NCBI GenBank assembly: GCA_021739765.1 | Contig: JAIPBD010000017.1 | Span: 42,489 to 106,488 of the forward strand | DNA: 64,000 nt | Source of the DNA: Melioribacteraceae bacterium | GTDB lineage: Bacteria; Bacteroidota; Ignavibacteria; Ignavibacteriales; Melioribacteraceae | Direction: 5' to 3' | Shown here: positions 9,278 through 17,081 of the stretch, piece after piece | How positions within the stretch are numbered: position 1 is the first letter of the stretch | Layout: every line of letters begins with the position of its first letter | Translations under genes and position numbers: made by a program | The notes under the pieces: model-generated | The model's database searches: none | The model's input: only the letters and a program-made list of their open reading frames with translations | What the model was told of the DNA's origin: nothing

Positions 9278-9406
9278 ATGAGTAAAGGACAAGACGCAAA
9301 AAAGAGTACTAAAAAAGAACCCGCAAAATCAATGAAAGAGAAAAAAGCAGCAAAAAGAGACAAAAAAAGTGAAAAAGCAAATCACAGTAGCATTCTTAAA
9401 AAATAG
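9278..9406 (+). CDS. Small Lys-rich protein, 42 residues
   Basis: ATG at 9278 with AAAGG at good spacing; the protein starts MSKGQDAKKSTKKEP and ends HSSILKK, with about 40% Lys plus Arg and no aromatic residue. It is predicted to be disordered and strongly basic. It sits alone behind a consensus promoter, which argues that the ORF is expressed. Short MSKG-type Lys-rich proteins occur widely in Bacteroidota as I recall, with no known role; nucleic-acid or ribosome binding is only suggested by charge. It could still be a chance ORF in A-rich DNA. Confidence 0.55.
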   Translation: MSKGQDAKKSTKKEPAKSMKEKKAAKRDKKSEKANHSSILKK

Positions 9407-9589
9407 GAAAACATACTTGTTGCAGTTTTCAATGAACTAAAATTCACTCTATTGGTTGTGAATTATTTAACTAATTTATTCGGAAGATTTTGCTGTAGTT
9501 TCCCGATAAATTAGCAGTTGTCTCAATAATTGAATAATCCTCATTTTATTGACTAGTTTCCTCAACCGTAAATCCAACGGGAGTCAAAA

Positions 9590-11068
9590 ATGAATATTCT
9601 TCTCGTATATCCACTGTATCCGGATACTTTTTGGAGCTTTAAACACGCTCTGAAATTTGTGTCGAAAAAAGCAACTTTTCCTCCTCTCGGTTTATTAACC
9701 GTATCTTCAATGCTACCGACTGAATGGAATCAAAAACTGATCGATATGAATACATGTAATCTTTCAGATAATGATATTTTGTGGGCGGATTATGTTTTTA
9801 TAAGTGCGATGTCGACTCAGAGCGCTTCGACAAATCTTGTAATTAATCGATGTAAAGAGATAAATACCAAAATAGTTGGCGGAGGTCCGCTATTTACGAG
9901 CAGCCCGGCCTATTTTGATCATGTCGAACATTTGGTTTTAGATGAAGCGGAAATCACAATCCCTCAGTTCCTCGCAGATTTGAAAAAGGGGGAGACAAAG
10001 CATAGATATAGTACGGATGAATGGGCCGACATTGAATCTACCGTCCTTCCAAATTGGAAACTGGTCTCACTGAAAAATTATTCATCGATGAATATTCAGT
10101 ATTCTCGTGGCTGCCCTTATGACTGTGAATTTTGCGATATAACGGTTCTGTATGGGAGAAATCCTAGAACTAAAACAAAACAGCAAGTATTGGATGAACT
10201 CGATGCACTTTATTATTCAGGCTGGAAAGGACCCGTATTTTTTGTTGACGATAATTTTATTGGAAACAAAAATAAACTCAAGAAGGAGATACTTCCGGCA
10301 ATAATTGATTGGAATACAAGGAATAATTACCCGTTTTATTTTAATACGGAAGCTTCAATCAATCTTGCAGATGATTCTGAGCTGATGAAATTAATGGTAA
10401 AAGCCGGATTTGAAGCAGTTTTTATTGGTATTGAATCACCAAACGAAAAAAGTTTAGTCGAATGTAACAAATCTCAGAACCGGAATCGTGATCTTATCAA
10501 AAGCATAAATAAAATACAAAGTTTCGGTTTGGAGGTTCAGGGTGGATTTATTGTGGGATTCGACAATGACAGTTCAAATATTTTTGAAAAGTTGAAAAAT
10601 TTTATTCAATCGAGTGGAATAGTTACTGCGATGGTTGGATTGTTAAACGCTCCAAAGGGCACTAAACTTGAGAAAAGATTTAAAGAAGAGGGGAGATTGT
10701 TAAATGATTTTAGCGGGAATAATACAGATTTCTCTATTAATTTTATCCCGCGCATGAAAACAGATGATCTAATCAACGGTTATCATAAATTGATAAATTC
10801 TTTGTACGATCCCAAATATTATTATGAACGTGTTATGAAGTTTCTCCGGGATTTCGAACCTAAAACGGAGAAAGTATTTCATCTCAATTCGAATTATATC
10901 TTCGCTCTTTTTAAATCGATGTTTAGATTAGGAATTTTAGGGAAGGAAAGATTTCATTATTGGCATTTATTTATTTGGTCTTTGTTCCGTAAACCGAAAC
11001 TTTTCTCACTTGCCATTTTGTATAGTATTTACGGGTATCACTTTAGAAAGATTTCGCAAAATGTTTAG
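9590..11068 (+). CDS. B12-binding domain radical SAM protein
   Basis: 492 residues, cytoplasmic. Residues 1-150 form a cobalamin-binding-like Rossmann domain (start MNILLVYPLYPDTFW), though without the classical DxHxxG. The radical SAM domain carries the iron-sulfur motif CPYDCEFC (CxxxCxxC) in YSRGCPYDCEFCDITVLYGR, a signature shared with class B methylases and the DUF4070 group that includes hopanoid methylase HpnP. A DUF4070-like region follows. Such enzymes methylate or rearrange unactivated carbon; the substrate here is unknown. The gene stands alone, with GGGAG before the ATG. Hopanoid methylation is possible but no hopanoid genes are nearby. Confidence 0.8.
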   Translation: MNILLVYPLYPDTFWSFKHALKFVSKKATFPPLGLLTVSSMLPTEWNQKLIDMNTCNLSDNDILWADYVFISAMSTQSASTNLVINRCKEINTKIVGGGPLFTSSPAYFDHVEHLVLDEAEITIPQFLADLKKGETKHRYSTDEWADIESTVLPNWKLVSLKNYSSMNIQYSRGCPYDCEFCDITVLYGRNPRTKTKQQVLDELDALYYSGWKGPVFFVDDNFIGNKNKLKKEILPAIIDWNTRNNYPFYFNTEASINLADDSELMKLMVKAGFEAVFIGIESPNEKSLVECNKSQNRNRDLIKSINKIQSFGLEVQGGFIVGFDNDSSNIFEKLKNFIQSSGIVTAMVGLLNAPKGTKLEKRFKEEGRLLNDFSGNNTDFSINFIPRMKTDDLINGYHKLINSLYDPKYYYERVMKFLRDFEPKTEKVFHLNSNYIFALFKSMFRLGILGKERFHYWHLFIWSLFRKPKLFSLAILYSIYGYHFRKISQNV

Positions 11069-11132
11069 GTATATCTCAGAATGCAAAGATGCAAAATCAC
11101 CCTCTACTGAGGAAAGAGGCTATTTAAAACGA

Positions 11133-11160
11133 AAAATGCCGCGATTAAGCAGCATTTTTA
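11133..11160 (-). terminator. Bidirectional terminator between the radical SAM gene and tRNA-Leu
   Basis: AAAAATGC and GCATTTTT pair over 8 bp, extended by two more pairs past one mismatch, around a GATTAA loop. A/T runs on both sides let it work in both directions. On the minus strand it lies 4 bases past the tRNA 3' end; on the plus strand it follows the radical SAM gene by about 65 bases. Confidence 0.65.
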
Positions 11161-11163
11161 TTG

Positions 11164-11247
11164 TACCGAAGGCCGGACTCGAACCGGCACGCCATCACTG
11201 ACACAGCATTTTGAGTGCTGCGTGTCTACCAATTCCACCACTTCGGC
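11164..11247 (-). tRNA. tRNA-Leu(CAA)
   Basis: Read on the minus strand, the sequence folds as a class II tRNA: acceptor GCCGAAG with CTTCGGT (one G-T), D arm GGTGGAATTGGTAGAC, anticodon stem CAGCA/TGCTG around CTCAAAA (anticodon CAA, reads UUG), a long variable arm, and a T arm with GGTTCGAGTCC. The discriminator is A and the following bases are CAA, so the 3' CCA is not encoded and must be added; a CCA-adding enzyme is at 28071. Confidence 0.95.
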
Positions 11248-11323
11248 ATCAAGAAAATAAATTAGCAATTCAAAAACTAAGCTAATTTGGTATATTAAGC
11301 AATTATTACTTACGAATAGATCT

Positions 11324-13024
11324 TTATTTCTTATTAATTCTTGCCCACGTATCCCTCAGAGTTACGGTTCGATTAAAAACCGGCTTTCCTTGGCTGGAAT
11401 ATTTAGAATCAACACAAAAATATCCCAAACGTTCAAATTGAAATTTGTCCTCTGATTTGGCTTCCTGTAAAGATGGTTCTAATTTACAAGCGGATAAAAT
11501 TTCAAGTGAGTTTGGATTTAAAACGTCACGAAAATCTTTTCCATCTTTTGTCGATGCGGGGTCTTCAACACTGAATAGTCTGTCATACAATCTAACCTCA
11601 GCGTCAAACGCATGTCTTGCGGAAACCCAATGTATTGTACTTTTCACTTTGCGTGTGCTCGTTCCTGTTCCGCTTTTCGTCTCTGGATCGTAGGTGCATT
11701 TTAACTCAATTACTTCCCCTGAATCATTTTTAAGAACCTCTTCACATTTAATAAAGTAAGCATATTTTAATCTTACTTCATTACCGGGTGAAAGGCGGAA
11801 ATATTTTTTCGGAGGATCTTCCATAAAATCATCGCGATCGATAAATAACTCAGAGCAGAATGGCAACTTCCGAATTCCGGCAGTTTCATCTTCAGGATTA
11901 TTAATTGCCTCTAATTCTTCGGTTTGATCACCAGGGTAATTAGTGATGGTAACTTTTAAAGGATTTAGAACAGCCATTCTTCGATCAGTAATTTTGTTTA
12001 GATGATCTCTCAAACTATGTTCTAATTTTGCAACATCTACAAGCGCGTTCCTTTTAGCAACACCGACTCCTTCCGCAAAGCTATTTATCGCTTCGGGGGT
12101 ATATCCGGCTCTCCTCATACCTGATAAGGTTGGCATACGGGGATCGTCCCATCCATCCACAATTCCTTCTTGAACAAGAAGCAATAATTTCCTTTTACTC
12201 ATCATCGTGTAGGAAATATTCAATCTCGCAAACTCAATTTGTTGAGGAGGGAATATCTCAATTTCCTTAATTAACCAATCATATAATGGGCGGTGATTTT
12301 CAAACTCAAGCGTACAAATCGAATGAGTGATTCGTTCGATCGAATCACTTTGTCCATGAGCCATATCGTACATTGGATAGATACACCATTTATCACCGGT
12401 GCGGTGATGAGATTCGTTTTTAATTCTATATAAAACCGGATCACGCATGTTCATATTCGGTGAGCTCATATCAATTTTTGCGCGTAGTACGTGTTCACCA
12501 TCTTTGAATTCGCCATTTTTCATTCTTTCGAAAAGATCCAAATTTTCTTGAACAGATCTATTTCTAAACGGACTTTCAACACCGGGTGATGTCGGCATTC
12601 CGCGACTTGTTTTTATTTCTTCCATTGACGATGAATCCACATAAGCTTTTCCTTTTTTGATAAGGATAACCGCGTATTCAAAAATCTCATCAAAATAATC
12701 GGAAGCATAATATTCACGATCAGCCCAATCAAAACCGAGCCATTTGATATCACGTTTTATGGAATCGACATATTCGACTTCCTCTTTTGATGGATTCGTA
12801 TCATCAAATCGTAAATTACATTTACCTCCAAATTCTTTTGCTAATGAAAAATTTAGATTGATTGATTTAGAATGTCCAATGTGAAGATAGCCATTTGGTT
12901 CCGGTGGGAAACGAGTATGAACTCGTCCCTCATTTTTATTATTCGCGATATCTTCTTTTATTTTTGCACGAATAAAATCAATCGGTTTTTCATCTAAAAT
13001 TTCTGTCTCTTTATTACTCATCAT
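11324..13024 (-). CDS. glnS: Glutaminyl-tRNA synthetase
   Basis: 566 residues, full length for a bacterial GlnRS. It charges tRNA-Gln directly, so the organism need not rely on transamidation. Class I motifs are visible: [12 protein letters not shown] (HIGH at 48-51) and the KMSKS-type motif MMSKRK near residue 270. The GlnRS-specific catalytic core and the two C-terminal anticodon-binding beta barrels (from about 345) are present. The start ATG directly abuts the gltX stop codon (TAAATGATG), so translation is probably coupled; the second ATG, 3 bases later, is equally possible. Bacterial GlnRS derives from eukaryotic-type GluRS lineages; the symbol rests on strong family resemblance. Confidence 0.95.
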   Translation of the reverse strand: MMSNKETEILDEKPIDFIRAKIKEDIANNKNEGRVHTRFPPEPNGYLHIGHSKSINLNFSLAKEFGGKCNLRFDDTNPSKEEVEYVDSIKRDIKWLGFDWADREYYASDYFDEIFEYAVILIKKGKAYVDSSSMEEIKTSRGMPTSPGVESPFRNRSVQENLDLFERMKNGEFKDGEHVLRAKIDMSSPNMNMRDPVLYRIKNESHHRTGDKWCIYPMYDMAHGQSDSIERITHSICTLEFENHRPLYDWLIKEIEIFPPQQIEFARLNISYTMMSKRKLLLLVQEGIVDGWDDPRMPTLSGMRRAGYTPEAINSFAEGVGVAKRNALVDVAKLEHSLRDHLNKITDRRMAVLNPLKVTITNYPGDQTEELEAINNPEDETAGIRKLPFCSELFIDRDDFMEDPPKKYFRLSPGNEVRLKYAYFIKCEEVLKNDSGEVIELKCTYDPETKSGTGTSTRKVKSTIHWVSARHAFDAEVRLYDRLFSVEDPASTKDGKDFRDVLNPNSLEILSACKLEPSLQEAKSEDKFQFERLGYFCVDSKYSSQGKPVFNRTVTLRDTWARINKK

Positions 13025-14488
13025 TTACTCAAATTTAATGGTTTCAACTGCGGATTTGATTCTTCTGATAGTTTCATCTTTACCAATTGTCAGTACAATA
13101 TCATACACACCCGGTCCTACTCCGATTCCACTAATAGCAAGCCGTAAAGGGTGAATTAATTGTCCATTCCCAACTTCGTTTTTTTCGGCAACGGTATGCA
13201 GCGCGAATTCAAAATTTTCCTTGGTCGGTTCATCGATCATTTCGAATGCTTCCGCAAGTTTTAATAGCAATTCAGCAGAACGTTCTTTCCAGCGTTTGGC
13301 AACAATTGCTTCATCGTAGGATGTTGGGGGCTCGAAATAGTAGAAACTTTTTTCAAAAATATCAGTTACAAAATTGAGTCGTTCCTTCATTGATTCGATC
13401 GCGGATTTTAAATACGCATCCGGATAATTGCCATTCTTATACTTTGTATTCGGTAATTCTTGTTTTACATAGTTTAGTAATTCATCAATAGATTTGGCTC
13501 GTATGTGTTCCGCATTTAACCATGATAGTTTTTCAACGTTAAATACGGCTCCGGCTTTATGTACACGTTCTAATGTAAATTTTTGGATCAATTCATTTAG
13601 AGTGTAAAAATCTTTTTGTTCACCCGCGCTCCAGCCAAGTAACGCAACAAAATTAATTAACGCCTCTTTCAAGTAACCTTTTGCGAGATAATCTTCAACC
13701 GCTACATCGCCTTGTCTTTTACTTAATTTGGATTTATCCGGATTAAGCAAAAGAGGGAGGTGGGCAAACTTCGGCAATTCCCAACCGAAAGCTTCATATA
13801 AAATTACATGTTTCGGCGTAGACGTTAACCACTCTTCGCCTCTAATGACATGTGTGATTTTCATTAAATGATCATCAACAACATTTGCGAGATGGTAAGT
13901 TGGGAATCCGTCACTTTTTATCAACACCTGATCATCGATAGTATCCCGATCAAATTCAACTCGATCTCTTACTATATCGTTAAAAATTACCTTTATTCCC
14001 GGTCTGATATTTAGTCTTACTACAAAACTTTCGCCTGATTCAAACTTCTGCTTTTTCACTTCATCGGATAAATACAAACAATGTTTATCGTATTTCACTT
14101 GAGGTAATTTCTGTTTTTGCTGCTCTTCTCTTAAATTTAATAATCGTTCCTGTGAGCAGAAACATCTATACGCGTGTCCATTTTCGATCAATTGATTCGC
14201 GTGATCATGATAGATTTCAAGTCGTTCGGATTGAATGTATGGACCAAAATCACCTTCATTGCCCGGACCTTCAAAATCTTCCAATCCTATAAATTTAAGA
14301 ACATCGATAAGCTGCTCGGTGGCTCCTTCTACAAACCTATTTCTGTCTGTGTCTTCAATCCGAAGCACAAATTGACCACCGGTATTCTTTGCGAAAAGGT
14401 AATTATATAATGCTGTTCTCAAACCACCAATGTGCAAATATCCTGTTGGACTTGGTGCGAAACGAACTCGAGGTTTTTGGTTTATCAT
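13025..14488 (-). CDS. gltX: Glutamyl-tRNA synthetase
   Basis: 487 residues, normal length. Catalyses ATP-dependent charging of tRNA-Glu in the cytoplasm. It has the HIGH motif in APSPTGYLHIGGLRTALYN (near 12-30), the GluRS-specific RIEDTDRNR, the KMSKS equivalent KLSKRQGD (about residue 248), and the helical anticodon-binding domain at the C-terminus. It is the first gene of a two-gene unit with glnS, whose start overlaps the end region. Because a GlnRS is encoded next door, this GluRS is more likely discriminating than misacylating, which is an inference. Confidence 0.95.
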   Translation of the reverse strand: MINQKPRVRFAPSPTGYLHIGGLRTALYNYLFAKNTGGQFVLRIEDTDRNRFVEGATEQLIDVLKFIGLEDFEGPGNEGDFGPYIQSERLEIYHDHANQLIENGHAYRCFCSQERLLNLREEQQKQKLPQVKYDKHCLYLSDEVKKQKFESGESFVVRLNIRPGIKVIFNDIVRDRVEFDRDTIDDQVLIKSDGFPTYHLANVVDDHLMKITHVIRGEEWLTSTPKHVILYEAFGWELPKFAHLPLLLNPDKSKLSKRQGDVAVEDYLAKGYLKEALINFVALLGWSAGEQKDFYTLNELIQKFTLERVHKAGAVFNVEKLSWLNAEHIRAKSIDELLNYVKQELPNTKYKNGNYPDAYLKSAIESMKERLNFVTDIFEKSFYYFEPPTSYDEAIVAKRWKERSAELLLKLAEAFEMIDEPTKENFEFALHTVAEKNEVGNGQLIHPLRLAISGIGVGPGVYDIVLTIGKDETIRRIKSAVETIKFE

Positions 14489-14578
14489 AATTGATATTCT
14501 AATCTTGTTTTAAATGAAGGATCAAAGATAGCAACAATCTGTTTCTGAATAAATACGTCCTGCTGCAAGATTTAAGTG

Positions 14579-15094
14579 TTATTTAGGAGTTTTTGTATAA
14601 TATTTTACTTTTTCAATAAACTCTTTACTATCAATCGGCTTTGGAATATAATCCGTCGCGCCGGCCTGTAAACATTTTTCGCGATCGCCTTTCATTGCAA
14701 AAGCCGTAAGTGCAATAATTGGAGTCTCTTTATAAGCGTTAATTTGTCGAATTTTCTCGGTCGCTTCAAAACCGTTCATAACGGGCATTTGCATATCCAT
14801 AAGAATAAGGTCGAACTGATCTTTTTCCGCCATTTTTAAAGCATCCTCTCCATTCTCAACAATCACAATATCTTGGAAATCATTTTTCTTCAAGAGTCTT
14901 GTAACAATTATTTGAGAATGTTTGTAATCTTCAGCTAATAAAATTTTAATGCCTTCGGTTCGCTGAATAACTTCCTCAACCGGAGGGGGAGTTTCATAAC
15001 GATTGATCATTGCATTAATGGTATCGGAAAGATCTTCGATATAAGTGCTGCGTTTATCTAATAATTCTTCAAATAAGCCATCAATTTTTTGCAA
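14579..15094 (-). CDS. Detached C-terminal receiver domain of a broken hybrid kinase
   Basis: 171 residues from a TTG codon that is not a convincing start. The first 50 residues continue the linker of the upstream receiver; from about 48 a complete REC domain follows, with acidic pocket LLAED, phosphoacceptor in LILMDMQMPVMNG, the Thr-Ala in ALTAFAM and Lys in IPKPID. This receiver looks functional. It is out of frame with the kinase at 15058-16977 because of an 8-bp tandem duplication at 15133-15148; removing 8 bases fuses both into one 796-residue protein. Read it as the tail of that gene rather than an independent regulator, unless re-initiation occurs. Confidence 0.75.
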   Translation of the reverse strand: MQKIDGLFEELLDKRSTYIEDLSDTINAMINRYETPPPVEEVIQRTEGIKILLAEDYKHSQIIVTRLLKKNDFQDIVIVENGEDALKMAEKDQFDLILMDMQMPVMNGFEATEKIRQINAYKETPIIALTAFAMKGDREKCLQAGATDYIPKPIDSKEFIEKVKYYTKTPK

Positions 15095-16977
15095 ATCATC
15101 TTGGTAATTCTCTTTTCCCGTGTAAATAATAATTGGCAGATTGGCAGATTGGCAAATTTGGGTGAAGATTTAATCAATTTAATTAATTCAAATCCATTTG
15201 GATGTGGCATATCCAGATCGATAATTGCAAGATCAATATCTTTGTCCTGAATCAAATCCATAACATTGGCAGAAATATTTTCAGCAACGGCGTTAAATCC
15301 GGCTGTTTCAATTGCCTGTTTAATAAGATTCATGGTAGGGATATCATCATCAACACATAAAACATTTGAATTTTGGCGAAGTTTAAATGAAGTTAATGTT
15401 TCAACCAAGAAATTGTAATTGATCGGTTTTACAAAGTATTCAACCGGTCCCATCATAAATGCTTTCTGTTGCTCAGTATCAACAGACATAACAATTATAG
15501 GCGTACCTTTACACTTGGGATGTTTCCTAATTTGTTGAACCAGTTCGAGTCCGTTGGCATTCGGAATTTCGATATTAAGAATGATTGCCAAATATGTTTT
15601 TTTGTCAAGAAATGTGAAAATATCTTCCGGAGAGCTAACCAATTCCGGAGTGTAACCCCACTTTTCCAAATTGGTTTTAAGAATTTTTTGACTCGCGTAA
15701 TCATCTTCAATCACCAGTACGGAATTATCAGCATTTGGTACCGGCTGTGGTATTTTTGTAATATTTTCTTCAAGCACTGTAACTTTATCCTTAAATAATG
15801 AAAAAGTGATTGACGAACCTTGGCCCTGTGTGCTTTCAAACTTAATAACACCACCGAAAAATTTGACATACTCTTTCACAAGGGTAAAACCCAATGCGCT
15901 GAGTGTAGTGTGTCTCAATTTATCAATAGATGAAAGTTTAAAAGGTTTGAAAACATCTACTTTTACGTCAGGTGAAACACCAATACCGGAATCCGTAACC
16001 GAGAACTGCAATCCTCCTTCAGGTTTACCGGTAACAATAATATTTATAGAGCCGTTCGTAGTTAGTTTGGATGAGAACATTAGAATATTATTTAAAACAT
16101 ATCTCAGCTTCTGATCATCTATTTCAATTCTATCCGGAATGTCACCTTCAAAATTGAGAGCAATCGTATTTGAAGCATTCTCTTTTTTGTTTTTGAATAA
16201 ATCGACAATGTCTTCTAACATTGATTTAATACTTATTGATTTATTCTTAACCGAGATATTCCCACTTTCTAATTTCGCCAAATCTATTAGGTCGTTAACG
16301 GAGAGCAATAAATCGTGAGCATTCTGTTTGATGGTGCTTACATTTTCCGACTGAGAAGAGGTCAGATTATCCTCAGAGAGAATAGAAGTGAACCCGACAA
16401 TTGTGTTAATTGGTCCTCTTAATTCATTTCCGGTCGAAACGACTATTTTTGAGAATTCGCTTGGTGTATCTGATTGTGGTTTTGCCGACGATAGGGAAGA
16501 TTGTGAATCGTTTCCTTTCCAAACTTTCCAAAGATGATCAATAAGATCCGAAACTTGATTCAAATCAGTTAAATCATCCTGATTGAATGGCGTTTTTTTA
16601 GCCAATTTAAGAAATGCCTTCGTGCCGTCGAAAAGATCAAATTTATAGCAACTTTCATAAACTAAAAATTCCGATACCTGCAATTCGCACTTCGCATCGG
16701 TGTTTAAACCATTTTCTCCACTATTGATCAATTTACAAATGGAACAATTTACTTTAGTGCCATTTAAGTATGCTTTTTTTGCGTTTTTGGATTTCCCCAA
16801 TACCATCAAATCATTATTCGAGCCTTCAATACTGAACAACACAACGCCCTGCAGTTGATATTGCTCGGAAAGGAAATCGCAAAGTTCATCGGGAAAGTCT
16901 TCATTTTGGGCTGAAGCAATTTTTATTACGGTATTAAACCGATTTATTAAGCTTGAAAGAGGAGAATCTGGTGACAT
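15058..16977 (-). CDS. Hybrid sensor kinase-like protein, frameshifted, with degenerate catalytic residues
   Basis: As read it has 639 residues, the last 26 being out-of-frame sequence after the frameshift. Order: GAF-like N-terminus (1-150) with cysteines at 78, 81 and 97; HisKA-like region STGNELRGPI where the phosphoacceptor His is Asn184; HATPase-like domain (270-395) with a recognisable DSGIGV but a ruined GxGLG box (LSALGFTL); REC1 (418-530) whose phosphoacceptor Asp is Asn468 (ILNIEIPN); REC2 (537 on) with Asp587 intact. A third receiver is cut off by the frameshift. No transmembrane segment is seen. The protein looks like a pseudokinase scaffold or phosphorelay receiver rather than a working kinase. 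Confidence 0.75.
   Translation of the reverse strand: MSPDSPLSSLINRFNTVIKIASAQNEDFPDELCDFLSEQYQLQGVVLFSIEGSNNDLMVLGKSKNAKKAYLNGTKVNCSICKLINSGENGLNTDAKCELQVSEFLVYESCYKFDLFDGTKAFLKLAKKTPFNQDDLTDLNQVSDLIDHLWKVWKGNDSQSSLSSAKPQSDTPSEFSKIVVSTGNELRGPINTIVGFTSILSEDNLTSSQSENVSTIKQNAHDLLLSVNDLIDLAKLESGNISVKNKSISIKSMLEDIVDLFKNKKENASNTIALNFEGDIPDRIEIDDQKLRYVLNNILMFSSKLTTNGSINIIVTGKPEGGLQFSVTDSGIGVSPDVKVDVFKPFKLSSIDKLRHTTLSALGFTLVKEYVKFFGGVIKFESTQGQGSSITFSLFKDKVTVLEENITKIPQPVPNADNSVLVIEDDYASQKILKTNLEKWGYTPELVSSPEDIFTFLDKKTYLAIILNIEIPNANGLELVQQIRKHPKCKGTPIIVMSVDTEQQKAFMMGPVEYFVKPINYNFLVETLTSFKLRQNSNVLCVDDDIPTMNLIKQAIETAGFNAVAENISANVMDLIQDKDIDLAIIDLDMPHPNGFELIKLIKSSPKFANLPICQLLFTREKRITKMICKKLMAYLKNY
15133..15156 (-). 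repeat. 8-bp tandem duplication causing a frameshift
   Basis: The plus strand reads TTGGCAGA TTGGCAGA TTGGCAAA, two exact 8-bp copies plus a partial third. In protein terms (minus strand), the in-frame sequence should run NLP-IIIYTGKENYQDD, a normal receiver strand; the extra 8 bases shift it to NLPICQLLFTR and a stop 40 codons on. Confidence 0.85.
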
Positions 16978-17081
16978 ACGGTTTCTTTATTTATTACTGA
17001 GTCTGTTTTCAAATATATAAAAAATGAGACAAATTAATTTGATTTGATATTTCTATTGTGAGAAATCTTCAATTCATTATT

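Noticed and set aside
11010-11201. ORF overlapping the radical SAM gene end and tRNA-Leu
   Set aside because: It runs through a terminator and the antisense of a tRNA; it is a shadow frame.
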